A DNA stretch of 64,000 nt from Rhizobium phaseoli (GTDB lineage: Bacteria; Pseudomonadota; Alphaproteobacteria; Rhizobiales; Rhizobiaceae), in NCBI RefSeq assembly GCF_003985125.1, contig NZ_ML133573.1:124001-188000 (forward strand), written 5' to 3'. Both the position numbers and the translations under genes were made by a program. Below the pieces are notes generated by a model. The model worked only from the letters and a program-made list of their open reading frames with translations. It did not search any database and was not told the origin of the DNA. Each line of letters begins with the position of its first letter. Position 1 is the stretch's first letter. Positions 1-7,723 of this stretch are shown here, in pieces.

Positions 1-2
1 TG

Positions 3-1580
3 GACCTGCGCGACGGCAACCAGGCGCTCGTCGATCCGATGGGCCATGACCGCAAGGCGCGCATGTTCCATCTGCTGCTGGAGATGGGTTTCAAGGAAAT
101 CGAGATCGGTTTCCCGTCGGCCTCGCAGACCGATTTCGATTTCGCTCGCTGGTGCGTCGAGGAGGGCAATGTTCCGGCAGACGTCTCGCTGCAGGTGCTG
201 GTGCAGTGCCGGCCTGAACTCATCACCCGCACCTTCGAAGCGCTGGAAGGGGCAAACCGGCCGATCGTTCATTTCTATAACTCGACCAGCGAGTTGCAGC
301 GTCGCGTCGTCTTCGCCAAGGATGTCCAGGGCATCAAGCAGATCGCCGTCGATGCCGCCAAGATGATTACCGACATGGCCGCCAAGGCCGGCGGCGGCTA
401 CCGGTTCGAATATTCTCCAGAAAGCTTCACCGGCACTGAGCTCGAGGTGGCACTGGAGATCTGCAATGCGGTCATCGCGGTCGTGAAGCCGACGCCCGAC
501 AACAAGCTGATCATCAACCTGCCGTCGACCGTCGAGATGGCGACGCCGAACGTCTATGCCGACCAGATCGAATGGATGTGCCGCAATCTCGACAACCGCG
601 AGAACCTGATCGTTTCGCTGCATCCGCACAACGACCGCGGCACCGGCATCGCCGCCGCCGAGCTGGCCTTGCTGGCGGGCGCCGACCGCGTCGAAGGTAC
701 GCTGTTCGGCAATGGCGAGCGCACCGGTAATGTCGATGTGGTGACGATGGCGTTGAACATGTTCACGCAGGGCGTCGATCCCGGCATCGACTGCTCGAAC
801 ATCGAGCGCATCAAGGAGGTTTTCGAATATTCGAACCAGATGGCGATCAGCGAGCGTCACCCTTACGTCGGTGAGCTGGTCTATACGGCCTTCTCCGGGT
901 CGCACCAGGATGCGATCAACAAGGGCATGAAGGCAGCGCAGGTGGCCAACCATCCCGTCTGGGAAGTGCCTTATCTGCCGATCGATCCGCGCGATGTCGG
1001 CCGCTCCTACGAGGCGATCATCCGCATCAACTCGCAGTCCGGCAAGGGTGGCATCGCCTATATCCTGCAGCAGGATTATGGGCTCAACCTGCCGCGCAAC
1101 CTGCAGGTCGAATTCCGCGAGGACATTCAGCGCATCACCGACGTCGAGGGCAAGGAGCTTCCCTCGAAGCGCATCTACGATCGCTTCATCGAGCGATACG
1201 TGACCCAACCCGAAGCGCGTCTCAAATTCGTCGACCATCACACCTATCCCGATACTGAGCGCAGGGGTCAGCGGATCGTCGCGGCCGAGATATCGGACAA
1301 TGGCGAGATCAAGCGGATCGAAGGCCGCGGTAATGGTCCGATCGACGGCTTCATCAATGCATTGTCGCATTATCTCGGCATCGAAATGTCGGTCGAGGAC
1401 TACTCCGAGCACTCGCTGCAGCACGGCTCGAACGCGGCGGCGATCTCTTACGTCGAGACGTCCTATCCCGGCGGCAAGCTGTTCGGCGCCGGCATCAATA
1501 CCAATATCGTCGCGGCCTCGCTGGAGGCGATCGTCTCGGCGGCCAACCGGGTACTCGACGTGAAGGCCGGCAAGGCCTGA
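3..1580 (+). CDS. leuA: 2-isopropylmalate synthase, 5'-truncated by window edge
   Basis: First committed step of leucine synthesis: condenses acetyl-CoA with 2-oxoisovalerate in the cytoplasm. The frame is already open at base 3 (DLRDGNQALVDPMGHDRK), the start of the HMGL-like TIM barrel, so the true start lies to the left. Visible family motifs are the metal-binding HPHNDRGTGIAAAELALLAGADRVEGTLFGNGERTGN stretch near codons 200-235 (given here only as its landmarks: HPHNDRG and GNGERTGN) and a C-terminal allosteric domain ending KAGKA. It matches the long, yeast-like LeuA class. It stands alone; the next gene is convergent. The reading is secure; only the N-terminus is missing. Confidence 0.96.
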   Translation, partial: DLRDGNQALVDPMGHDRKARMFHLLLEMGFKEIEIGFPSASQTDFDFARWCVEEGNVPADVSLQVLVQCRPELITRTFEALEGANRPIVHFYNSTSELQRRVVFAKDVQGIKQIAVDAAKMITDMAAKAGGGYRFEYSPESFTGTELEVALEICNAVIAVVKPTPDNKLIINLPSTVEMATPNVYADQIEWMCRNLDNRENLIVSLHPHNDRGTGIAAAELALLAGADRVEGTLFGNGERTGNVDVVTMALNMFTQGVDPGIDCSNIERIKEVFEYSNQMAISERHPYVGELVYTAFSGSHQDAINKGMKAAQVANHPVWEVPYLPIDPRDVGRSYEAIIRINSQSGKGGIAYILQQDYGLNLPRNLQVEFREDIQRITDVEGKELPSKRIYDRFIERYVTQPEARLKFVDHHTYPDTERRGQRIVAAEISDNGEIKRIEGRGNGPIDGFINALSHYLGIEMSVEDYSEHSLQHGSNAAAISYVETSYPGGKLFGAGINTNIVAASLEAIVSAANRVLDVKAGKA

Positions 1581-1592
1581 TCCGATAGGCTT

Positions 1593-1625
1593 CAGGCCGC
1601 GATCGCTTCGGTGCGGCGCGGCCTG
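1593..1625 (+). terminator. Hairpin downstream of leuA
   Basis: CAGGCCGC (1593-1600) pairs with GCGGCCTG (1618-1625), 13 bases after the leuA stop. There is no T-run, so it may be a factor-dependent terminator or a 3'-end stabiliser. Confidence 0.4.
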
Positions 1626-1765
1626 ATGAGGAGATTGGCTTCCTTGAGTCTTCGCTGAGCGCTACCGAAACGCAATGAAAGGCGCGCTCTGATGCTAATG
1701 GTCGATTTCGCCATAGGTTCGCAGCTCCGCTGGCGGTAATCATTCGACACATGCGATAGCCGCCG

Positions 1766-2608
1766 TCAGATCGCCGTGGCGATCTCCATCGCCAGCTGGC
1801 CGAGGGCTGCCTCGGAGGAGGGGCCGGCGAGCACGTAGGAAGTGCCGGCATTGTGCCAGGTCACCAGGCCGATCTCATCTTTGATCGTTTCCTTGAAGTC
1901 GTCGGTTTCCGGTGGCTGCGCATCCTTGCGGAAGCAGATGGAGATGATGTCGCCGTCGGTGTTGGAATAGACGAGCTGACCGACGGGACGGCTGTCGCCG
2001 AGGATGACGCGGGCGCCCTGGAAGGTCCAGGCCTTGGCGCTGAGATCCGGCACGCGGAAGGGCACGCCGATGGCCGTCGTCAGCCAGCTGGAGATTTCCT
2101 CTGCCTGCGAGGCGGGCACTTCGACGAGATGACGGGGCTGGCGGATCAGCAGGCGCTGATAAGCGGTGACGTCGCCCAGCCAGTCGCTGGTATTGGCCGG
2201 CGCAGAGGCTGAGGTCGTGGTTGCGAATTCGTCTGCGTCCGGGGCGGTGCCGGCAAAGTAGCCGATGCCGCAGCCTAGGACGAAGAGGATGAGGGCGGCA
2301 GCGAGTGCTTGTGGGCCGCTCGGTGCCAGCTTTACCTGCGGGCGCGTGGCGCGCTGAGAGATCGGCGTTTTCGGCGGCTGCGTGCTCTTGATCGAGCGGA
2401 CGAGGGCGAGCGGCACCGGCTCCTTCAGCACGTCGTCGAGGCGGCGGCGGCCGAAATCGGCGCCGTGGCGCAATTTTTCATGCAGCCGGCGCGCATTCTC
2501 GTCATTTGCCAGGCGCTGCTCCAGCTCGTGGCGCTGTTCGGGCGAGACTTCGCCATCGAGGAGGGCGGTGAGCTGGGCTTCGAGCGACAATTTCCTGAGA
2601 TCGAGCAA
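1766..2608 (-). CDS. Membrane-anchored anti-sigma factor
   Basis: Likely binds and holds the ECF sigma factor encoded immediately upstream. The N-terminal ~70 residues are charged and helical (LSLEAQLTALLDGEVSPEQ, typical of anti-sigma N-domains). One membrane segment follows near residue 100-120 (ALAAALILFVLGCGIGYFAG) and then a periplasmic domain of about 150 residues. No HxxxCxxC zinc motif of the ZAS class is present. Start: a TTG at 2608 lies one base after the sigma stop with AGGT upstream; another TTG at 2641 would overlap the sigma gene by 32 bases and has no ribosome site. The family assignment rests on context and architecture; the signal sensed is unknown. Confidence 0.75.
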   Translation of the reverse strand: MLDLRKLSLEAQLTALLDGEVSPEQRHELEQRLANDENARRLHEKLRHGADFGRRRLDDVLKEPVPLALVRSIKSTQPPKTPISQRATRPQVKLAPSGPQALAAALILFVLGCGIGYFAGTAPDADEFATTTSASAPANTSDWLGDVTAYQRLLIRQPRHLVEVPASQAEEISSWLTTAIGVPFRVPDLSAKAWTFQGARVILGDSRPVGQLVYSNTDGDIISICFRKDAQPPETDDFKETIKDEIGLVTWHNAGTSYVLAGPSSEAALGQLAMEIATAI

Positions 2609-2609
2609 T

Positions 2610-3119
2610 TCAGTACCTGTGGATCGGGTGGGTGCCGGCAAGGGCTGCGAAATGCAGCCTTGCAGTGGCGAGCTGAGAGGCGACGGTCGCCGCCGGAATG
2701 CCCATGATGTCGGCCGCCTGCTGGTAGCTGTGGCCTTCGACGTCGACCAGCAGGAAGATCGAGGAAACGCCGTCCGGCATGTCGGCGATCATGCGATGGA
2801 TGGCGTCGGGATCAATCGAGGCTGAGCGCTCGCGCGCGGCCTCGCGAATATCAGTGACATTGCCGCGGGCCGACGCCCTCGGCTTGCGCTTGCGGCTGTC
2901 GTCGGCCCATTGCTGGCGGGCTAGCGTGTACATCCAGCTTTCCAGCCGGCCTTCGCCGCTCCACTGATGCCCCTTGGAGATAGCCCGCTGACAAACGGCC
3001 TGGATCAGTTCGTCGGCCGCAGTCGCCTCGCCCGCGAGCGTGATCGCGAAGCGGCGAAGGCGCGGCAGAAGGCCGACGAGATCACGGCGGAGGTCGATGG
3101 TCGTTGCGGGCTGACGCAT
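2610..3119 (-). CDS. ECF-family RNA polymerase sigma factor
   Basis: 169 residues, the normal size for an extracytoplasmic-function sigma factor. Region 2 covers about residues 10-75 (core-binding stretch ending in ESWMYTLARQQWADDSRKRK, the -10 recognition helix). Region 4 covers about 110-160 (SSIFLLVDVEGHSYQQAADI followed by an HTH). The acidic, proline-poor linker between them is short. It is cotranscribed with the anti-sigma gene downstream, so the pair probably forms an envelope-stress switch. No convincing ECF-type promoter (GGAAC/CGTT) was found upstream by eye. Confidence 0.9.
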   Translation of the reverse strand: MRQPATTIDLRRDLVGLLPRLRRFAITLAGEATAADELIQAVCQRAISKGHQWSGEGRLESWMYTLARQQWADDSRKRKPRASARGNVTDIREAARERSASIDPDAIHRMIADMPDGVSSIFLLVDVEGHSYQQAADIMGIPAATVASQLATARLHFAALAGTHPIHRY

Positions 3120-3305
3120 TGTCTATCCAGGAGCACTCACAGTAGTTTCGCGGACGACGCTTAAGCGATCGGACGCGAATCCGGCCTTCTTGTCGCCGGT
3201 CATGCATGCGCTTTATGGAACAACTCTCCTCCACTTCGCAAGCATCCGGTCGTTTCCAGTCCCCTTTCCCAGGGAATTTTCGTAATCTAGCCTGCAAAGC
3301 TTGCG

Positions 3306-3866
3306 TCAATATGTCCTGTAGCCGTTCAAGCTTTGCAGCAGAGCGCGATAGGCCCAGGTGCCTTCGCCGCCGCGATCGCGGATTTCGACGAGCTGGACGC
3401 GGGCGCCCTGGATGTCTCCCTGTTCCACCAGCGCCATGCCCATGTAGGAGCGGGCGAGGATGTAGTTCTCATCGGCCTGCAGCGCCTTGCGGTAATAGGA
3501 CATGCCGAGTTCCATGCGGCCGGCTTTCCGGTTGGAGTAGCCGAGATAGTTCAGGATGCGCGGGTCGTTTTGATTGCGGGCGAGGTTGAGCACGGTGATG
3601 GCGTTCTCATACTGGCCGGCATAGGCAAATTCGCGGGCAAAATTGTAGAGGTCGTCGTCGTTGAAGCTGCTCTTCTTCGGGGTGACGCATTCCTTTTTGG
3701 CCTTGTCCCAGACCTTGCCGCCGGTGCAGGTCTTGGTCGTCTCGGTCTTCGGCGGCGGGTTGGTGTCGTCGTTGCCGCCGCCGACCGCGAAAGCGGCCGT
3801 GGCGATGCCGAAGGCAAGGCCTGTAGCAAGCGAAATTCTGCCAAGAAGATGGAAGGAGAAGGTCAT
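3306..3866 (-). CDS. Exported TPR-repeat protein
   Basis: About 186 residues from the chosen ATG. The N-terminus (MTFSFHLLGRISLATGLAFG, then ATAAFA) is a Sec signal peptide with a predicted cut near AFA. A short Pro/Thr/Lys-rich linker contains a Cys pair (TCTGGKVWDKAKKECV). It is followed by two to three TPR-like helices (YENAITVLNLARNQNDPRI, NYLGYSNRKAGRMELGMSYY, ARSYMGMALVEQGDIQGARV). It probably acts as a periplasmic scaffold; no partner is evident. The frame stays open 21 codons further upstream, but that would bury the signal peptide. Confidence 0.8.
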   Translation of the reverse strand: MTFSFHLLGRISLATGLAFGIATAAFAVGGGNDDTNPPPKTETTKTCTGGKVWDKAKKECVTPKKSSFNDDDLYNFAREFAYAGQYENAITVLNLARNQNDPRILNYLGYSNRKAGRMELGMSYYRKALQADENYILARSYMGMALVEQGDIQGARVQLVEIRDRGGEGTWAYRALLQSLNGYRTY

Positions 3867-4023
3867 GGGCGGGCTCCATTCTGAGGCGATGCGTTGCGCG
3901 GATTGTACGCTTACCGCCGAAAATACCAAGAGGATAAGAAACCTCTATGGCAAATGTTGCGACGATGATCGGACGTGTTCGCAGATCGATTCAAGCGCGC
4001 AGTGAACGGAGTCCGATCCGTCG

Positions 4024-4932
4024 CTAAGCCCCGAAAATATCAACGCTTTCCGGAATCACCGCGTCGCCGGCCCGGTTCAGGCTGAAGCGCTCGCCGCTCA
4101 GCTCCCAGGCACCGGGAGAGCCATCGATGGAGAAGAGATTGTAGGCTGCGGCCGGCTTGATGCTGCCCGGTCCCTGCGAGGCCGATGCGATGCCGACGAC
4201 GGGCACCGGCTGCACCTGGCCGCGCAGCCAGTGCAGCGTGTTCAGGTGTGTGTGGCCATGCAATACAAGTTCGGCGCCGCCCGTCGAAATCACGGCGGCG
4301 AAGCGGCGGATGCCGATCATCCGCTTGTAGAAGGTCGTGGCCCCGCGGATCGGCGGATGATGGATCATGACGACACGGAAGAGGCCGGCTTCGCCGGCCG
4401 CGCGCAGCATGTTGACGGTATCGCGCGCCTGGCGCGCGCCGAAGAAGCCGGAGGCGGCGAAGGGAGGGGTGGCGACAGCCGTCGAGCAGCCGACGATCGC
4501 GACTTTGCCGCGGACGCGCAGATAGGGGAAGATGTGCCGGTCCTCCTGCCATTGCGGTGGGGCGAGATCGCCACGGACATAGTCGTACCAGGCCCGCATT
4601 GATTTCTCATAGGCGCCCGGCACATAGGCGTCGTGATTGCCGGGAACGACCGAGGTGTGGGCGGGATCGCCGAGCTCGCGCAGCCAGGCGGCGGCGGCGC
4701 GGATTTCGATGCCGCTCGCCAGATTGACAAGGTCGCCGGTGACGGCCAGATGATCGGCCTGATGGGCGCGGATGTCATCGAGCAGCAGATCGAGCGTGCT
4801 GCCGAAAAGGTGCTTGCGCCGATTTCGATGCCAGTTCACAAAGCCCGTTATGCGTTTGGAAAACAGCTCCTGGATGGAAAGACGGGGCAACGGCCCAAGA
4901 TGGACGTCGGAAATATGCGCGAGCTTGAACAT
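4024..4932 (-). CDS. Calcineurin-like metallophosphoesterase
   Basis: A cytoplasmic phosphoesterase with all metal-ligand motifs in order: HISDVHLG at the very N-terminus, GDLVN, GNHDAYV, HHPPI and HGHTH. Length about 302 residues. The substrate cannot be read from sequence; relatives include cyclic-nucleotide phosphodiesterases (3',5'-cAMP type) and other phosphohydrolases. The start is placed at the ATG giving MFKLAHISD, as the two upstream ATGs (4944, 4971) add unconserved-looking residues and have no clear ribosome site. It is divergent from the Nudix gene, 70 bases away. Confidence 0.85.
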   Translation of the reverse strand: MFKLAHISDVHLGPLPRLSIQELFSKRITGFVNWHRNRRKHLFGSTLDLLLDDIRAHQADHLAVTGDLVNLASGIEIRAAAAWLRELGDPAHTSVVPGNHDAYVPGAYEKSMRAWYDYVRGDLAPPQWQEDRHIFPYLRVRGKVAIVGCSTAVATPPFAASGFFGARQARDTVNMLRAAGEAGLFRVVMIHHPPIRGATTFYKRMIGIRRFAAVISTGGAELVLHGHTHLNTLHWLRGQVQPVPVVGIASASQGPGSIKPAAAYNLFSIDGSPGAWELSGERFSLNRAGDAVIPESVDIFGA

Positions 4933-5002
4933 GCTACGAGACATAGACCAGCTTATTGACAAATCAAACACATCCGGCGCGATGAAGAGCTGAAACGGAG
5001 CG

Positions 5003-5482
5003 ATGGTGGATAAAGAAAAGCGGCCCCTTCATATCAGGACGGCCCTGCGCCTTCTGCATGTCTATTTCTCTTTCGCCCGGGGCATGACAATGGGTGTCAG
5101 AGCCGCCTGCTTCGATGCACAGGGGCGGATTTTTCTAGTCCGCCACAGCTATGTCGGCGGCTGGCATATGCCGGGCGGCGGGCTGGAACGCAACGAGACT
5201 GTCGAGGAAGCGCTAGCCAAGGAGTTGCGCGAGGAGGGCAACCTCAGGATCATCGGCAAGCCGCAGCTGATCCAGGTCTATTTCAACACGACAACCACGC
5301 GGCGCGACCATGTCGTGTTCTACCGGGTCACCGTCGAGCAGACGGCACCGCGGCCGCCGGATTGGGAGATTTCCGACAGCGGCTTCTTTTCCCTCGACAG
5401 CCTGCCCGAGGGTACGACCGAGGCGACATATCGCCGCCTTGCCGAACTTCGCGGCGAGCAGCAGCCCGACCATCGTTGGTGA
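5003..5482 (+). CDS. Nudix-fold protein with atypical Nudix box
   Basis: 159 residues with a single Nudix domain (about 30-150). The box begins normally (GGGLERNETVEEALA), but the core reads KELREEGNL where the consensus is REUxEExGU: the Arg is Lys and the conserved Gly is Asn. The metal-binding glutamates remain. It is probably a nucleotide-diphosphate hydrolase with altered activity, or a binding protein. Ribosome site GGAG lies 6 bases before the ATG. It is convergent with the GST gene, 6 bases apart. Confidence 0.82.
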   Translation: MVDKEKRPLHIRTALRLLHVYFSFARGMTMGVRAACFDAQGRIFLVRHSYVGGWHMPGGGLERNETVEEALAKELREEGNLRIIGKPQLIQVYFNTTTTRRDHVVFYRVTVEQTAPRPPDWEISDSGFFSLDSLPEGTTEATYRRLAELRGEQQPDHRW

Positions 5483-5488
5483 CAGGGC

Positions 5489-6484
5489 TCAGGCCGCGTA
5501 AGGCTTTGCACGACCATGCGGGCTGTCGAGGTCGAGCGTCGGGCCGACGGGAACGATGCCGGTCGGGTTGATCGTCTTGTGGCTGCGGTAATAGTGCTGC
5601 TTGATGTGATCGAGGTTTACCGTCTCGGCGACGCCTGCCGTCTGGTAGAGATCTCTGAGGTAGCCAGGCAGGTTCCGGTAGTCGGCGATCCGGCGAATGT
5701 TGCACTTGAAATGGCCGACATAGACGGGGTCGAAACGCACCAGCGTCGTGAACAGGCGCCAGTCGGCCTCGGTCTGCCGGTCGCCGAAGAGGTAGCGGCT
5801 CTTGCCGAGGCGCTCGTCGAGCCTGTCGAGTGTTTCGAACAGCTTGGTGACATTCTCCGCGTAGGCTTCCTGGGCGGTGGCAAAGCCCGCTTTGTAGACG
5901 CCATTGTTGACGGTGTCGTAGACGATAGCGTTCAGCGCATCGATGTCGGCGCGCAGATCTTCGGGATAGAAATCGGCCTTTGACCCGGTCAACCCGTCGA
6001 AGGCGCTGTTGAACATGCGGATGATCTCGGCGGATTCGTTGTTGACGATTGTGCCTGACTTCTTGTCCCAGAGGACGGGCACCGTCACGCGGCCGGAATA
6101 GTGTGGATTCGCCTTGACATAGATCTGCCAGAGTGTCGCCGCGCCGAAGAGATGATCGCCGGTCGCGCCGTCGCCGATCTTGAACTCCCAGCCGTTCTCG
6201 ACCATCAGCGGATCGACAACGGAAACCGAAATCAGCTCCTCCAGCTTCTTCAGCTTGCGGAAGATCAGCGTGCGGTGCGCCCAGGGACAGGCAAGCGAGA
6301 CGTAGAGATGGTAACGGCCGGGCTCGGCCTTGAAGCCGCCGCTGCCGGTGGGACCGGCCTTGCCGTCTGCCGTCACCCAATTGCGGAACTGCGAGGGCTG
6401 CCGTTTGAATTGGCCATTGCTCTCCTTCGTGTCGTACCAGGCTTCGTGCCAGACGCCGTCCACCAGCATTCCCATGATCTTCAT
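5489..6484 (-). CDS. Glutathionyl-hydroquinone reductase (Xi-class GST)
   Basis: 331 residues, the usual length for the YqjG/PcpF/ECM4 family. These enzymes reduce glutathionyl-hydroquinones to free hydroquinone using glutathione. The catalytic-cysteine motif ACPWAHRT is present near residue 70, in a thioredoxin-fold N-domain. It is followed by an all-helical C-domain with the family stretch YLFGDRQTEADWRLFTTLVR. The N-terminal insertion before the Cys is also typical of Xi-class. It stands alone; the physiological quinone is unknown. Confidence 0.9.
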   Translation of the reverse strand: MKIMGMLVDGVWHEAWYDTKESNGQFKRQPSQFRNWVTADGKAGPTGSGGFKAEPGRYHLYVSLACPWAHRTLIFRKLKKLEELISVSVVDPLMVENGWEFKIGDGATGDHLFGAATLWQIYVKANPHYSGRVTVPVLWDKKSGTIVNNESAEIIRMFNSAFDGLTGSKADFYPEDLRADIDALNAIVYDTVNNGVYKAGFATAQEAYAENVTKLFETLDRLDERLGKSRYLFGDRQTEADWRLFTTLVRFDPVYVGHFKCNIRRIADYRNLPGYLRDLYQTAGVAETVNLDHIKQHYYRSHKTINPTGIVPVGPTLDLDSPHGRAKPYAA

Positions 6485-6738
6485 TTCCTCGATTGCGTGT
6501 CGGAGCGGAAGTTAGCTGAGATAGCGGGGCTTTGCAGGCGGTAAAGGTTGAACACTGTGTCACGTCGTTCGGACAGCATCATTAAGAGCGCTGCAGGCTC
6601 CTTTGAGCGTTTGGAAAGAGGCGCGGCGCCATGGTGTGCATTTTGCGTTGGACGGCGGAAATTTTTCCTGCTATCGGCGTTTCCACGATTTTAGGATCCC
6701 TGCGTGATGTTCATTTCCAGAAACCCGCGACGACGCTG

Positions 6739-7308
6739 ATGCTCCCGAACGCCGAAGGCGTGTTCGAGACCCATCAATCTGTCCATCCGGTTTCTGTCAT
6801 CATGTACAAGCACGATCTCGTCTATCTCACCGAAGACGCGTCCCACGACGCCGCCATCGAACATATCAACGAAGAAGCCTTCGGTCCGGGCCGCTTCACG
6901 CGTGCGGCCGCACGCATTCGCGAGCAGGGACCGCATGACCTGTCGCTCTCCTTCATCTGCGCCGACGACGGCGAAACGATCGCCTCGGTGCGGATGACGC
7001 CGGTTCTGGCCGGCACAGTGAAAGGTCATCTTCTCGGCCCGCTTGCCGTGCGTCCCTCGCACAAGAATATGGGCATCGGCCGGGAACTGGTGCGGATCGC
7101 GGTGGAAGCGGCGCGGCGCAAGGGTTCGGAAGCCGTCATCCTTGTCGGCGATCCGCCCTATTACGGCCCGCTCGGTTTCGAGAAGGTCGCCTATAACGCG
7201 CTGACCTTCCCGGGCCCCGTCGATCCCGCCCGTGTGCTCGTCGTTCCGATCGCCGAGGGTGTGCATGAGCGGCTGAAGGGCGTCATCGCCTGGCACGGAG
7301 ATTTATAA
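6739..7308 (+). CDS. GNAT N-acetyltransferase
   Basis: Acetyl-CoA-dependent N-acetyltransferase fold. The acetyl-CoA-binding motif A is LAVRPSHKNMGIGRELVRIA (Q/RxxGxG/A pattern R-x-x-K-N-M-G-I-G-R). It is followed by YYGPLGFEKV, typical of the YhbS-like subgroup. Substrate unknown. The frame is open from 6631, but the upstream part has a poor start context; ATGs at 6739 and 6802 (MYKHDLVYL) are both plausible and 6739 is used here. The 3' end overlaps the convergent acetyltransferase gene by 6 bases. Confidence 0.8.
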   Translation: MLPNAEGVFETHQSVHPVSVIMYKHDLVYLTEDASHDAAIEHINEEAFGPGRFTRAAARIREQGPHDLSLSFICADDGETIASVRMTPVLAGTVKGHLLGPLAVRPSHKNMGIGRELVRIAVEAARRKGSEAVILVGDPPYYGPLGFEKVAYNALTFPGPVDPARVLVVPIAEGVHERLKGVIAWHGDL

Positions 7309-7719
7309 TCTTTTCCTGAGAAAGCTGCGTGTGCGGCCTTGCGGAAAATCCTCGAGTTCCCCGAAGACTTCATAACCTTGGCGCAGATAGGCGCTGAGAG
7401 CCTGCGGGCTGAACGTGTCGATCCAGGCGCCGCCGCACCCCCGGGCTCTCGCCTCTTCCTCCGCTTCTGCGAGGAGCTTGCCGGCGAGACCGGCGCCGCG
7501 CAGCGTCTCGGGGATATAGAGCATCTGGGTGAAGAGCCAGCCCCAGGCGGTAAAGCCGGACAGGCCGCCGGTCACCTTGCCGTCGGTATCGCGGATGAGG
7601 ATGGCAAGCGGCCGACGATCCGCGGGACCGACATCGCCGGTGTTGAAGGCCGAGAGCGCATCGGTGATCGCCGCAAGTTCCTCCGGCGAGGGCGCGCCGG
7701 TGAGCTCGAATCCCCGCAT
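7303..7719 (-). CDS. GNAT N-acetyltransferase, last gene of moxR operon
   Basis: 138 residues. The GNAT core is visible as a beta-bulge strand (WLFTQMLYIPE), the acetyl-CoA loop TLRGAGLAGKLLAEAEEEAR and the C-terminal AWIDTFSPQALSAYLRQGYE. The start MRGFELTG lies 4 bases after the stop of the large membrane protein upstream, so it is probably translated from the same mRNA. The open frame extends to 7794, but only inside that gene. Substrate unknown. Confidence 0.85.
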   Translation of the reverse strand: MRGFELTGAPSPEELAAITDALSAFNTGDVGPADRRPLAILIRDTDGKVTGGLSGFTAWGWLFTQMLYIPETLRGAGLAGKLLAEAEEEARARGCGGAWIDTFSPQALSAYLRQGYEVFGELEDFPQGRTRSFLRKRL

Positions 7720-7723
7720 GCGA

